Source of the DNA: Pseudoalteromonas sp. XI10
Lineage (GTDB): Bacteria > Pseudomonadota > Gammaproteobacteria > Enterobacterales > Alteromonadaceae
Direction of reading: 5' to 3'
DNA length: 64,000 nt
NCBI RefSeq assembly: GCF_001469895.1
Contig: NZ_LOPY01000050.1
Location: 99,280-163,279 of the forward strand
The position numbers were made by a program, and so were the translations under genes. Shown here in pieces: positions 8,255-16,743 of this stretch; within the stretch, counting starts at the first letter, position 1; each line of letters opens with the position of its first letter. The notes beneath the pieces were generated by a model. The model worked only from the letters and a program-made list of their open reading frames with translations. It did no database searches and was not told the origin of the DNA.

Positions 8255-8974
8255 ATGAAGTTTACTCCCGCATTACAAACAGCTACCTTAATTAAACGCT
8301 ACAAACGTTTTTTAGCCGACTTAAAAACTGCTGATGGCGTAGAGTTTACAGCTCACTGCGCTAATACCGGCAAAATGACGGGCTGTGCAGAGCCTGGGTT
8401 TAAAGCGTTTTATTCAACCAGTGATAACGCCAAACGTAAGTTCCCTCAATCCTTGCAATTAACTCAGAACCAATTCGATCACTTAATATGTGTTAATACC
8501 GCGATTGCAAACAACGTTGTACAAGAAGCCTTAAATGCAGGCGCGATTACTGAACTTGTTGACTATCAAACAATTGCTGCAGAAGTAAAATACGGCCAAG
8601 AAAATAGCCGTATCGACTTTTTATTAACAGATAAACACAAACCCCATTGCTATGTAGAAGTAAAATCTGTGACATTACTTTCACAAACAGAACCACAATC
8701 TGGGCAAGGGTATTTTCCGGATGCAAAAACTGAGCGAGGCCAAAAACATCTGCGAGAGTTAATAGAGATGGTGCAACAAGGACATCGTGCAGTATTATTT
8801 TTTGCCGTTTTACATGAAGGTATCAATCAAGTAAGTGCGGCAGAACATATCGACCCGAAATACGCCAAACTTTTAACTGAAGCTATAGATAATGGTGTTG
8901 AAGTGATTGCTTATAAAGCAAAAATTTCGGCAGAAGAAATTAAGTTGCAAGAAAAATGTGATTTTCTGAACTAA
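8255..8974 (+). CDS. sfsA: SfsA, DNA/RNA-binding nuclease-like protein
   Basis: A 239-residue protein matching E. coli SfsA closely along its length ([22 protein letters not shown]-x-M-T-G-C; [15 protein letters not shown]). A PD-(D/E)XK-type nuclease core is visible at S-R-I-D-F-L-L and Y-V-E-V-K-S. It is named for stimulating sugar fermentation in E. coli; the physiological role remains unclear. The start is the ATG at 8255, which matches the homologue's N-terminus; a longer in-frame ORF from 8195 adds 20 unconserved residues. It heads the sfsA-dksA-gluQ-pcnB order. Confidence 0.92.
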   Translation: MKFTPALQTATLIKRYKRFLADLKTADGVEFTAHCANTGKMTGCAEPGFKAFYSTSDNAKRKFPQSLQLTQNQFDHLICVNTAIANNVVQEALNAGAITELVDYQTIAAEVKYGQENSRIDFLLTDKHKPHCYVEVKSVTLLSQTEPQSGQGYFPDAKTERGQKHLRELIEMVQQGHRAVLFFAVLHEGINQVSAAEHIDPKYAKLLTEAIDNGVEVIAYKAKISAEEIKLQEKCDFLN

Positions 8975-9107
8975 GCTACTCTTTTACTAAAACGACAATA
9001 AAAGCACTATTTTAGTTGTATTATTTTTTTTTGCCCATATAACTTAGCAAATTTAAAAAATTTATGGATAGTTAAGGGCTTACAAAACCGCCCATAATTA
9101 TTTGAGC

Positions 9108-9190
9108 AATCATTAGCGCAAGGTCAAGAGGATTAATTAAAAATAAATTTGCCTCAGTCTAATGATTCTGCTATTTATAGCCGCCGGCTA
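9108..9190 (+). promoter_or_regulatory. dksA upstream region with two palindromic elements
   Basis: The 252-base gap before dksA contains a 9-bp inverted repeat, AATCATTAG (9108-9116) with CTAATGATT (9159-9167). It also contains a compact GC-rich palindrome TAGCCG-C-CGGCTA (9178-9190), 37 bases before the start codon. These could be a leader hairpin and an operator. No protein-specific consensus was recognised. Confidence 0.35.
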
Positions 9191-9226
9191 ACGCTGGGCA
9201 AAATATTAAGGATTTAGGAGAAAGTT

Positions 9227-9670
9227 ATGCCAGACCAAAAAAGACTAGGGTTATTGGCTCAGGCCGGGTTGGAACCATATCAAGAACAGCCAGGTGAAGA
9301 GTATATGAATGAAGCACAACGTGCTCATTTTAAAAAAATTTTAGAAGCTTGGCGTAACGATTTACGTAACGAAGTAGACCGTACTAAATCGCACATGCAA
9401 GACGAAGCAGCTAACTTTCCAGATCCAGTAGACCGTGCAGCACAAGAAGAAGAGTTCTCACTAGAACTTCGTACTCGTGACCGCGAGCGTAAACTGATCA
9501 AGAAAATTGAGAAAACGATTCTATTAATCAAAGAAGATGAGTTTGGTTTCTGTGAATCGTGTGGTATCGAAATTGGTATTCGCCGCTTAGAAGCACGTCC
9601 TACAGCTGATTTATGTGTAGACTGTAAAACGCTTGCAGAAATTAAAGAAAAGCAATCTGGACGCGGTTAA
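9227..9670 (+). CDS. dksA: RNA polymerase-binding transcription factor DksA
   Basis: A 147-residue DksA (E. coli 151). The coiled-coil region carries the essential acidic tip (about residues 64-74, N-F-P-D-P-V-D-R-A). The C-terminal zinc finger C-E-S-C ... C-V-D-C has all four cysteines, as in canonical DksA. It binds in the RNA polymerase secondary channel and works with ppGpp in the stringent response. AGGAG lies seven bases before the ATG. It is followed 20 bases later by gluQ, the usual gammaproteobacterial neighbour. Confidence 0.97.
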   Translation: MPDQKRLGLLAQAGLEPYQEQPGEEYMNEAQRAHFKKILEAWRNDLRNEVDRTKSHMQDEAANFPDPVDRAAQEEEFSLELRTRDRERKLIKKIEKTILLIKEDEFGFCESCGIEIGIRRLEARPTADLCVDCKTLAEIKEKQSGRG

Positions 9671-9690
9671 TTACATCCTTTAATTAGCCC

Positions 9691-10635
9691 ATGTCTACCA
9701 CAGCCGTTAACACGCCATTGCGTGAGTATCGAGGCCGCTTTGCGCCATCCCCTTCAGGGCCATTACATTTTGGCTCACTTATAGCGGCTGTGGGTAGCTT
9801 CCTTGATGCAAAAGCCAATCAAGGAAAATGGTTAGTACGCATTGAAGATATCGATACAACACGTGTTGTATCCGGTGCTAGCGACGATATATTACATACC
9901 CTAGAGGCATACGGCCTACACTGGGACGAGCCTGTCATATACCAAACTCAGCGTCATGAGCAATACCAAGCCATTGTTGACGAGTTAATTTCGCAAAACC
10001 TTGTTTATGCATGTCATTGCACGCGCAAAGAAATTAAAGAAATCGGTGGCATTTACCAAGGACACTGCCAGTATAAAAACCACGCTTTAACTGATTCAGC
10101 GCTACGTTTAACTCAGCAATTTGCAACCAGTCACTACCATGATTTAATTCAAGGTAAAGTGTATGTTGATAGCCAACTTGCCAAAGAAGATTACTTAATA
10201 AAGCGCAGCGATGGTTTATTTGCTTACCAACTGGTCGTAGTCGCCGATGATATTGCGCAAGGTATTACAAGAGTCGTTCGCGGCGCTGATTTACTCGAGC
10301 CGACGGCTCGACAACTCAGTTTGTTTAAGCAGCTGAATAAAACAGCTCCTGAATATGCTCATTTACCATTAGCAGTTGCTAAGCCGGGTTTTAAGCTATC
10401 TAAACAAAATTACGCCCCCGCTATAGCAAAAACAGATCCAAAGCCTGCGTTGTTCGATGCCTTGCGCTTTTTAGGCTTAAAGCCAGAAAGCTCACTTTTA
10501 TCGTTAAATATCGATCAGATGTTAGCTTGGGCTATTGAAACTTACCGCCTTGAACACATACCAAAGGTGCAAGAAATACAAGTTAGCGAGGATCCAAACT
10601 CTCCTTTTTGTAACTTTGTTACTATTGAAAAATAA
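9691..10635 (+). CDS. gluQ: Glutamyl-Q tRNA(Asp) synthetase
   Basis: A 314-residue truncated class I glutamyl-tRNA synthetase paralogue lacking the anticodon-binding domain. Visible are the HIGH-like P-S-G-P-L-H-F-G-S-L (about 22-31), the zinc-binding C-H-C ... Y-Q-G-H-C, and the KMSK-like K-L-S-K-Q. The enzyme attaches glutamate to the queuosine base in tRNA(Asp) without using the 3' end. It lies directly downstream of dksA, a conserved linkage. The start has no obvious Shine-Dalgarno, suggesting coupling to dksA. Alias yadB. Confidence 0.95.
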   Translation: MSTTAVNTPLREYRGRFAPSPSGPLHFGSLIAAVGSFLDAKANQGKWLVRIEDIDTTRVVSGASDDILHTLEAYGLHWDEPVIYQTQRHEQYQAIVDELISQNLVYACHCTRKEIKEIGGIYQGHCQYKNHALTDSALRLTQQFATSHYHDLIQGKVYVDSQLAKEDYLIKRSDGLFAYQLVVVADDIAQGITRVVRGADLLEPTARQLSLFKQLNKTAPEYAHLPLAVAKPGFKLSKQNYAPAIAKTDPKPALFDALRFLGLKPESSLLSLNIDQMLAWAIETYRLEHIPKVQEIQVSEDPNSPFCNFVTIEK

Positions 10636-10822
10636 ATTGCCAATTTTAAAGGCCGAGTAACTTAATTTTTCAGCCCTGCTGGTATATGATAGCGACCCAA
10701 AGTGTGCGAATCATCAACACCTTAATTTAGCGCCATTTAAAACACACTGATTACACGTCAATCTCACATCGGCGAAGTATCAAACAAACGCTATACTTGA
10801 TGAGTCGCAAAGTCCGCGTCGT

Positions 10823-10840
10823 AGGAGACAGATTATTATT
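10823..10840 (+). promoter_or_regulatory. pcnB ribosome-binding site and non-AUG (ATT) start region
   Basis: AGGAG at 10823-10827 is followed by three in-frame ATT codons at 10832, 10835 and 10838. ATT 10835 has the best spacing (seven bases). No in-frame ATG, GTG or TTG lies between this site and the TTG at 10904, and the frame is open upstream. Confidence 0.7.
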
Positions 10841-12214
10841 TCTAAGCTTTTTCAATTTTGTCGGCAGATTATTGGCCCAAATGCCACGACATCAAGTGAT
10901 GCTTTGCCAACGAGCGAGTTACCTTTGGTGATCGAGCGCAGTGAACATGGTATTTCGCGCAAACAATTTAGCCCAAATGCAATCAAAGTATTGTATCGCC
11001 TTAAAGAAGGTGGTTTTGATGCCTACCTTGTAGGTGGTTGTATTCGAGATATATTGTTAGGCCAACAACCAAAAGACTTCGACGTTGTAACAAACGCAAC
11101 CCCTGAGCAAATCAAAAAGCTATTTCGTAACTGTCGCCTAATTGGTCGCCGTTTTCGTTTAGCCCATATCGTGTTTGGTCGAGAAATTATTGAAGTGGCG
11201 ACCATGCGTGGCCATCACGAAGCCGAAGAAAGCAAAAATCAAATTAGCCAATCTAGTGAACACGGCCAACTCCTGCGTGACAATGTCTATGGCAGCATCG
11301 AAGAAGATGCTGAGCGCCGCGACTTTTCGATTAATGCACTTTACTACTCAATTAACGATTTTTGTATTTATGACTATGCCAACGGCATTAGCGCGATAAA
11401 AGCAAAACAAATTGAGCTGATTGGCGACCCAGAAACACGTTACCGTGAAGACCCTGTGCGCATGTTACGTGCAGTGCGTTTTGCCACTAAACTCGGAATG
11501 AGCATTGCGCCTGGCACCGAAAAGCCAATTAAAAGCCTTGCTAACTTACTTGATCATATTCCGCCAGCTCGTTTGTTTGAAGAATCACTCAAATTGTTCT
11601 TAAACGGCAAAGCAGAAGAAAACTACTTAATGCTCCGCCAGTATGGTTTATTCAAAGCATTATTTCCTGCGCTTGATAAAATCTTAGATGCCAACCCTGA
11701 AGGCTTTGAACATACGTTTATCCTGCAAATGTTTAAAAACACCGATAAACGTATTAATGCTGATAAAAAAGTCACTCCAGCCTTTATTTTTGCAGCCTTA
11801 TTGTGGTTCCCATTACTGAGCATTACTAAAAAGTTACAACAACGCGATCAACTTTCAGAGTACGATGCATTTGCACAAGCAATGAACAAAGTACTGAGTG
11901 AAAACGCGCAACAGGTAGCAGTACCAAAACGCTTCACCTTGGGTGCACGCGATATTTGGCATATTCAGCAACGCCTTGATAAACGAGGTGGTCAGCGCGC
12001 TTATAGGCTCACTCAACAGCCTCGCTTCAAAGCCGCTTATGATTTCTTATTACTGCGTGTGCAAGCTGGCGAAGAGCAACAAAAAGAGCTTGCTGATTGG
12101 TGGACAACCTACCTAAGCCAAGACATCAATGGTCAAAAAGAGATGGTTAAAAATTTAGGACACCAAGGTGGCCCTAAGCGCCGTCGTCGCCCACGCAAGA
12201 AAAAAGTAGACTAA
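10835..12214 (+). CDS. pcnB: Poly(A) polymerase I, apparent ATT start
   Basis: About 459 residues. The nucleotidyltransferase signature G-G-C-I-R-D ... K-D-F-D-V and the downstream F-R-N-C-R-L-I-G-R-R-F-R-L-A-H are canonical. The C-terminus is strongly basic (R-R-R-R-P-R-K-K-K). The enzyme adds 3' poly(A) tails that promote RNA decay. I set the start at ATT 10835: it has the only Shine-Dalgarno, and the added residues (I-S-K-L-F-Q-F-C-R-Q...) align with the E. coli N-terminus (x-V-A-N-F-C-R-K). E. coli pcnB is reported to start at AUU. The first conventional codon, TTG 10904, has no ribosome site and truncates the conserved N-terminus. folK follows two bases after the stop. Confidence 0.9.
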   Translation: MISKLFQFCRQIIGPNATTSSDALPTSELPLVIERSEHGISRKQFSPNAIKVLYRLKEGGFDAYLVGGCIRDILLGQQPKDFDVVTNATPEQIKKLFRNCRLIGRRFRLAHIVFGREIIEVATMRGHHEAEESKNQISQSSEHGQLLRDNVYGSIEEDAERRDFSINALYYSINDFCIYDYANGISAIKAKQIELIGDPETRYREDPVRMLRAVRFATKLGMSIAPGTEKPIKSLANLLDHIPPARLFEESLKLFLNGKAEENYLMLRQYGLFKALFPALDKILDANPEGFEHTFILQMFKNTDKRINADKKVTPAFIFAALLWFPLLSITKKLQQRDQLSEYDAFAQAMNKVLSENAQQVAVPKRFTLGARDIWHIQQRLDKRGGQRAYRLTQQPRFKAAYDFLLLRVQAGEEQQKELADWWTTYLSQDINGQKEMVKNLGHQGGPKRRRRPRKKKVD

Positions 12215-12216
12215 GT

Positions 12217-12705
12217 ATGCATACCGTTTATTTAGGTTTAGGTGCCAATTTAAACGCGCCACGTAAACAAATTCATGCTGCTGTCACTGCCCTAAAAGCA
12301 TTAAAAGATGTTGAGTTTGTTTGTGTATCCCATGATTACGCAAGCAAACCAATGGGGCCACAAGATCAACCCGATTATGTAAATGCAGTCGCGTGTGTTA
12401 AAACTGCACTTAAGCCAGAGCAGTTGCTTGATTTAACTCAAGCCATTGAGCTTGAGCATGGCCGTGTTAGAAAAGAAGAACGCTGGGGTCCGCGTACCCT
12501 TGATATAGATATTTTATTGTTCGGTAATGACGTGATAGACACTCCTCGCTTAACCGTGCCTCATTATGGCCTAACAGAGCGAGAGTTTGTTGTGTATCCC
12601 TTGCTGGAAATTGCACCAGCACTTGTACTACCGAATAATCAATCACTTGCTGATATAACAAAAACGTTGCCTTTAAACGATTTACAACAACTCCCTCAGC
12701 AGTAA
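12217..12705 (+). CDS. folK: 2-amino-4-hydroxy-6-hydroxymethyldihydropteridine diphosphokinase
   Basis: A 162-residue HPPK (E. coli 159). The signature R-W-G-P-R-T-L-D-I-D-I-L-L-F (about residues 88-101) holds the metal-binding aspartates, and Y-L-G-L-G-A-N-L is at the N-terminus. It transfers pyrophosphate from ATP to the pterin in folate synthesis. It starts two bases after the pcnB stop and is followed 29 bases later by panB, so pcnB-folK-panBC is probably one transcription unit, as in E. coli. Confidence 0.95.
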   Translation: MHTVYLGLGANLNAPRKQIHAAVTALKALKDVEFVCVSHDYASKPMGPQDQPDYVNAVACVKTALKPEQLLDLTQAIELEHGRVRKEERWGPRTLDIDILLFGNDVIDTPRLTVPHYGLTEREFVVYPLLEIAPALVLPNNQSLADITKTLPLNDLQQLPQQ

Positions 12706-12734
12706 TCAACCAAGGCTAAGCCTTAGAGGAAATT

Positions 12735-13529
12735 ATGTCTAAAATCACCGTTTCAACTCTTAATAAAATGAAACAAGAACAACAAAAAATCACCGCATTA
12801 ACGGCCTACGATGCCAGTTTTGCAAAATTGTTTCATGATAATGGCGTCGAGGTGATTTTAGTCGGTGACTCACTAGGCATGGTACTGCAAGGTGCTGATG
12901 ACACCCTTGCAGTAACCAACACAGATATTGCTTATCATACACGTTGTGTACGTGCCGGTAGCCGCGAATTATTTGTGATTGCTGACTTACCTTTTATGAC
13001 CTATGCCAACCCAGCTGATGCCTGTAAAAATGCAGCAGAGCTGATGCGTGCTGGGGCAAACATGGTTAAGCTTGAAGGCGGCGAATGGCTGCACGACAGT
13101 ATTCGTGCGATGACCCAACAAGGTATTCCAGTATGTGGTCACCTGGGCTTAACACCTCAGTCAGTACATGTTTTTGGCGGTTTCAAAATTCAAGGTCGTG
13201 AGCAATCTCAAGCCGATAAAATGGTGAGCGATGCGAAAGCTCTTGAGGCAGCAGGTGCACAGTTACTTGTTTTAGAATGTATTCCAAGCGAGCTTGCTAA
13301 ACGCATTACTGATGAACTGAGCATTCCTACCATTGGTATTGGTGCAGGTAATCAAACTGATGGGCAAATCTTAGTAATGCACGACCTAGTTGGTATTTCG
13401 GCAGGCTATATTCCTAAGTTTTCAAAGAACTTTTTATTAGAAACCGGCAATATGCCAGCAGCAGTGCAAAAGTATTGTGAAGATGTAAAAAATGGTGCTT
13501 TCCCAAGTACCGAACACGAGTTTAAATAA
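12735..13529 (+). CDS. panB: 3-methyl-2-oxobutanoate hydroxymethyltransferase
   Basis: A 264-residue protein of normal length for PanB (E. coli 264). The conserved V-G-D-S-L-G-M-V motif (about 43-50), K-L-E-G-G (about 112) and G-I-G-A-G (about 200) are present. It makes ketopantoate from ketoisovalerate and methylene-tetrahydrofolate, the first step to pantothenate. AGAGGA lies before the ATG. The stop abuts the panC start directly (TAA-ATG), implying tight translational coupling. Confidence 0.97.
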   Translation: MSKITVSTLNKMKQEQQKITALTAYDASFAKLFHDNGVEVILVGDSLGMVLQGADDTLAVTNTDIAYHTRCVRAGSRELFVIADLPFMTYANPADACKNAAELMRAGANMVKLEGGEWLHDSIRAMTQQGIPVCGHLGLTPQSVHVFGGFKIQGREQSQADKMVSDAKALEAAGAQLLVLECIPSELAKRITDELSIPTIGIGAGNQTDGQILVMHDLVGISAGYIPKFSKNFLLETGNMPAAVQKYCEDVKNGAFPSTEHEFK

Positions 13530-14381
13530 ATGCAATCAATCACTGAAATCAAATCGTTACGCAGCCAAATCAAAGCTTGGCGTCAAGCAGGCCTGAGCAT
13601 AGCGCTTGTGCCTACCATGGGCAATTTACACCAAGGTCACTTTTCACTTGTTGAAAAAGCCAAAACATTGGCTGATAAAGTGGTTGTAAGTATCTTTGTA
13701 AACCCGATGCAATTCGGTGCCAATGAAGACCTAGATAGTTACCCGCGTACACTAAACGAAGATAAACAAGGTTTAGCAGATCTTGGTACTGATATTGTGT
13801 TTACCCCATCCGTTGAAACGATTTACCCAAATGGTTTAGGCGAGCAAAGCTTTGTCGATGTACCGGGTGTTTCTATGGGTTACTGTGGTGGCTCGCGTCC
13901 AGGTCACTTCAAAGGCGTTGCAACCGTTGTCACTAAGCTATTTAATTTAGTACAACCTGACTTTGCTTGTTTTGGTGAAAAAGACTTTCAGCAGCTACAG
14001 GTTATTAAAACCATGACGCGCGACCTATCTATTCCAGTTGAAATTATTGGCGTACCTACTTGCCGCGAAATCTCTGGTTTAGCAATGAGCTCTCGTAATG
14101 GCTATTTATCTGATGAGCAAAAAAACACCGCAAAAGTACTGTTTGCCACACTAAATAATACTGCAACTGCACTTAAACAAGGCAGCGCAGACATTGCAGC
14201 ACTTGAGGCAGATGCAAAATTACAGCTTGAAAAGGCAGGACTAAAACCTGACTATTATTCGATTGCAGAGCGCTCAACACTAAAGCCAGCCACCGCGGCT
14301 GATAAACAACTTGTTATTTTAGCTGCAGCTTATTTAGGCTCAGTGCGTTTAATTGACAATTTACAAGTTGAGCTGGATTAA
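13530..14381 (+). CDS. panC: Pantothenate synthetase
   Basis: A 283-residue protein, matching E. coli PanC length. The class I nucleotidyltransferase motif [10 protein letters not shown] (about 28-37), the F-V-N-P-x-Q-F segment, G-E-K-D-F-Q-Q-L-Q and the late S-S-R-N-x-x-L are visible. It condenses pantoate and beta-alanine with ATP. panD, which often follows in E. coli relatives, is not in this window, so beta-alanine must come from elsewhere in the genome or another route. Confidence 0.97.
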   Translation: MQSITEIKSLRSQIKAWRQAGLSIALVPTMGNLHQGHFSLVEKAKTLADKVVVSIFVNPMQFGANEDLDSYPRTLNEDKQGLADLGTDIVFTPSVETIYPNGLGEQSFVDVPGVSMGYCGGSRPGHFKGVATVVTKLFNLVQPDFACFGEKDFQQLQVIKTMTRDLSIPVEIIGVPTCREISGLAMSSRNGYLSDEQKNTAKVLFATLNNTATALKQGSADIAALEADAKLQLEKAGLKPDYYSIAERSTLKPATAADKQLVILAAAYLGSVRLIDNLQVELD

Positions 14382-14438
14382 ATAGCAACAATCTGGGTAA
14401 GATGGACTGCAAAGAAAAGACATAAACTAGGGATAAGC

Positions 14439-14678
14439 ATGAAAAAACTACCAGCAATTGCAGCAACATTGTTTGCTATGACATTACTGTCTGCCTGCTC
14501 AAGCAAAATTGACAACCCAGAAATGCAGCAATGTGCTCAGCAAAACTACCAATGCGAAGCAAGCTGTGAACAACAAAGCACTGCTGATGGCTTAGTTCAT
14601 AAAGTCTGTAGCAACAAGTGCATTGAAGCTTACAACCAATGTAAAGCTAATGCAGAAAAATTAGGTGAAGTTAAATAA
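14439..14678 (+). CDS. Small cysteine-rich lipoprotein
   Basis: A 79-residue protein with a lipobox (L-L-S-A-C, Cys 20) and a compact mature domain carrying six further cysteines in a C-x6-C-x3-C ... C-x3-C-x6-C arrangement. That pattern suggests a disulfide-bonded helical hairpin in the periplasm. The symmetric C-x(6)-C-x(3)-C and C-x(3)-C-x(6)-C halves resemble a CHCH-like twin-cysteine fold, but I cannot assign a family. It lies 57 bases after panC and may be independently expressed (GGGATAAGC before the ATG). Function unknown. Confidence 0.7.
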   Translation: MKKLPAIAATLFAMTLLSACSSKIDNPEMQQCAQQNYQCEASCEQQSTADGLVHKVCSNKCIEAYNQCKANAEKLGEVK

Positions 14679-15024
14679 CAACGACTCGCTTTTTAAGGCA
14701 CTGAAAACCTATTCGGTGCCTACACTCCCCCTCCCGATTACAATTTCGCTTTCACAATTAAGCCTCTGGTAATTTTGTTCATATTTTTGTTTATCCTTTA
14801 AGCTATTCATATTAGGGCAAGCTTTCGTTCATTAAACTTCTCCATATTGGTGACGAATAAACAACTGCAACCGTGTAATTGTTTCTCACTAATTTCAAAA
14901 TTTTACTCTTCGCATTTAGCTGCACCAACTCAAAGCCATTGAGATTATTAGTTTTTATTTTGGGTCCAGCAATTGCTATGAGATATGAAAGAATTAACGT
15001 GATTTACGGCTAAAGGAAAATTGA
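14679..15024 (+). other. Intergenic region before opgG
   Basis: 346 bases without a supported ORF. A weak hairpin, GGCAC ... GTGCC (about 14697-14720), lacks a T-run and may end the upstream transcript poorly. The opgG Shine-Dalgarno is AAAGGA at 15013-15018. I see no other clear motif. Confidence 0.5.
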
Positions 15025-16743
15025 ATGAAACCAGAAACCCGAACTAAGCTCTTCAGCGCTATCAAAAAGAAGACCTTCTTGGGCGTATTATTAGCCATCA
15101 GCGCAGGTCATAGTTACGCAGTTGAAGACCCAGAGCAGCCAAAAGCAACTGAAACAGAACAAACAGCCGCAGAGGTTCAAGCATCCGAAAATGAAAAACA
15201 GCAAGTAAAGGATACTGCTGCTGTTGAGCTTAAGCCTGCAATGATCACGATTCCAGAAGAAAAGCTATTTGAAGTTATTACTGCACGTGCGAAAAAATTA
15301 GCCTCTGAGCCTTATGTAGCTCCAAAAGATCTTGAACTTGAGGCGCTCACAAGCATCAATTACCAAGACTATCGTGCAATCCGTTTTCGTACTGAGCAAG
15401 CAATTTGGAAAGATCAAAGCCTTTATGAAATGCAGCTATTCCACCCAGGCTTTTTATATCGCTCACCGGTTGCAATTAATACTCTTGAGCAAAATGCCGA
15501 AGTAAAAAGTTTACCTTTTAAAACGGATTACTACCGTTATGACGCGACCGCTGCGCCATTAGAGCAAGAGATTAGTACTGCTATTGCCAATACGCAACTT
15601 GGCCATGCTGGCTTTCGTTTGCATTTCCCACTAAATAACAATGAGTACAAAGACGAAGTGGCGGTGTTCCAAGGTGCTTCTTATTTTCGTTTAGTTGGCC
15701 CGCATCAAGTATATGGTCTGTCAGCTCGTGGTCTTGCAGTTGATACAGCATTGAGCTCAGGCGAAGAGTTTCCTGTTTTCAAAGAGTTCTGGTTAGTAAA
15801 ACCTGCACCCGAAGATACTACCATCGTGCTCTATGCATTATTAGATAGCCCTTCAGTGTCGGGAGCCTATCGTTTTGAACTAACACCTTCTACTAACACT
15901 GAAGTAAAAACCGAGATGCAAATTTTTGCCCGTAAAGACATTAAAAAGCTTGGTATAGCCCCGCTAACAAGTATGTTTTACCACGGTGAAAATAGTACTA
16001 AGTTTTTTGATGATTACCGCCCTGAAGTACATGATTCTGATGGCCTATTAATGCAATCAGAACAAGGCCAATGGATTTGGCGTGCACTGAATAACCCGAA
16101 GAAATTGAGCGTGACTTCGTTTAGCTACGAGAACCCTAAAGGCTTTGGTTTAGCACAGCGAGACCGAGATTTTAATAACTACCTTGATACCGAGGCGCAT
16201 TATCACAACCGCCCGAGCATGTGGATAGAGCCAGTGGGTAATTGGGGTAAAGGGCGTGTTGAGTTAGTAGAGATCCCTACAGATACCGAAACCAACGACA
16301 ATATTGTTAGCTACTGGGTGCCAGAGCAGCCAATGAAAGCTGGTGACAGCTTAAGCTTTAGTTACAAGCTGTCGACTTTCAATGCCACGCTTGCAACTCA
16401 AGATAAAGCGAGTGTGTTAAGAACCCGAATTGGTAGTGCAGCATTACCTGGTGAAGACAATCCACCACCAAAAAGCCACCGCCAATTTACCGTTGATTTT
16501 AGTGGCGAAACCATTAATCAACTATCAGCTAATTTTGCTATGCAAGCGGATCTTACACTCTCTGCTGGGCAAATAAGCGATAAAACGGTACAGCAATTAC
16601 CAAACAATCAAGGATGGCGCGTAGCATTTAAAGTTGCGCCAGAGGGAGATAAGCCTGTTGATATGCGCTTATCGTTAAAACTACGTGATAAAGAAATCAG
16701 CGAGGTATGGAGCTATGTCTGGTATCCAAACGACGTCCAATAG
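15025..16743 (+). CDS. opgG: Glucan biosynthesis protein G (periplasmic)
   Basis: A 572-residue MdoG/OpgG-family protein. It has a cleavable signal peptide (residues 1-32, ending H-S-Y-A), then an acidic, low-complexity linker of about 40 residues rich in E, A, T and Q that is unusual in length, then the beta-sandwich glucan domain from about residue 75 (Y-Q-D-Y-R-A-I-R-F near 112; F-H-P-G-F near 147). OpgG acts in the periplasm on the beta-1,2-glucan backbone of osmoregulated periplasmic glucans made by OpgH. It overlaps opgH by 29 bases, an opgGH operon. Alias mdoG. Confidence 0.93.
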   Translation: MKPETRTKLFSAIKKKTFLGVLLAISAGHSYAVEDPEQPKATETEQTAAEVQASENEKQQVKDTAAVELKPAMITIPEEKLFEVITARAKKLASEPYVAPKDLELEALTSINYQDYRAIRFRTEQAIWKDQSLYEMQLFHPGFLYRSPVAINTLEQNAEVKSLPFKTDYYRYDATAAPLEQEISTAIANTQLGHAGFRLHFPLNNNEYKDEVAVFQGASYFRLVGPHQVYGLSARGLAVDTALSSGEEFPVFKEFWLVKPAPEDTTIVLYALLDSPSVSGAYRFELTPSTNTEVKTEMQIFARKDIKKLGIAPLTSMFYHGENSTKFFDDYRPEVHDSDGLLMQSEQGQWIWRALNNPKKLSVTSFSYENPKGFGLAQRDRDFNNYLDTEAHYHNRPSMWIEPVGNWGKGRVELVEIPTDTETNDNIVSYWVPEQPMKAGDSLSFSYKLSTFNATLATQDKASVLRTRIGSAALPGEDNPPPKSHRQFTVDFSGETINQLSANFAMQADLTLSAGQISDKTVQQLPNNQGWRVAFKVAPEGDKPVDMRLSLKLRDKEISEVWSYVWYPNDVQ

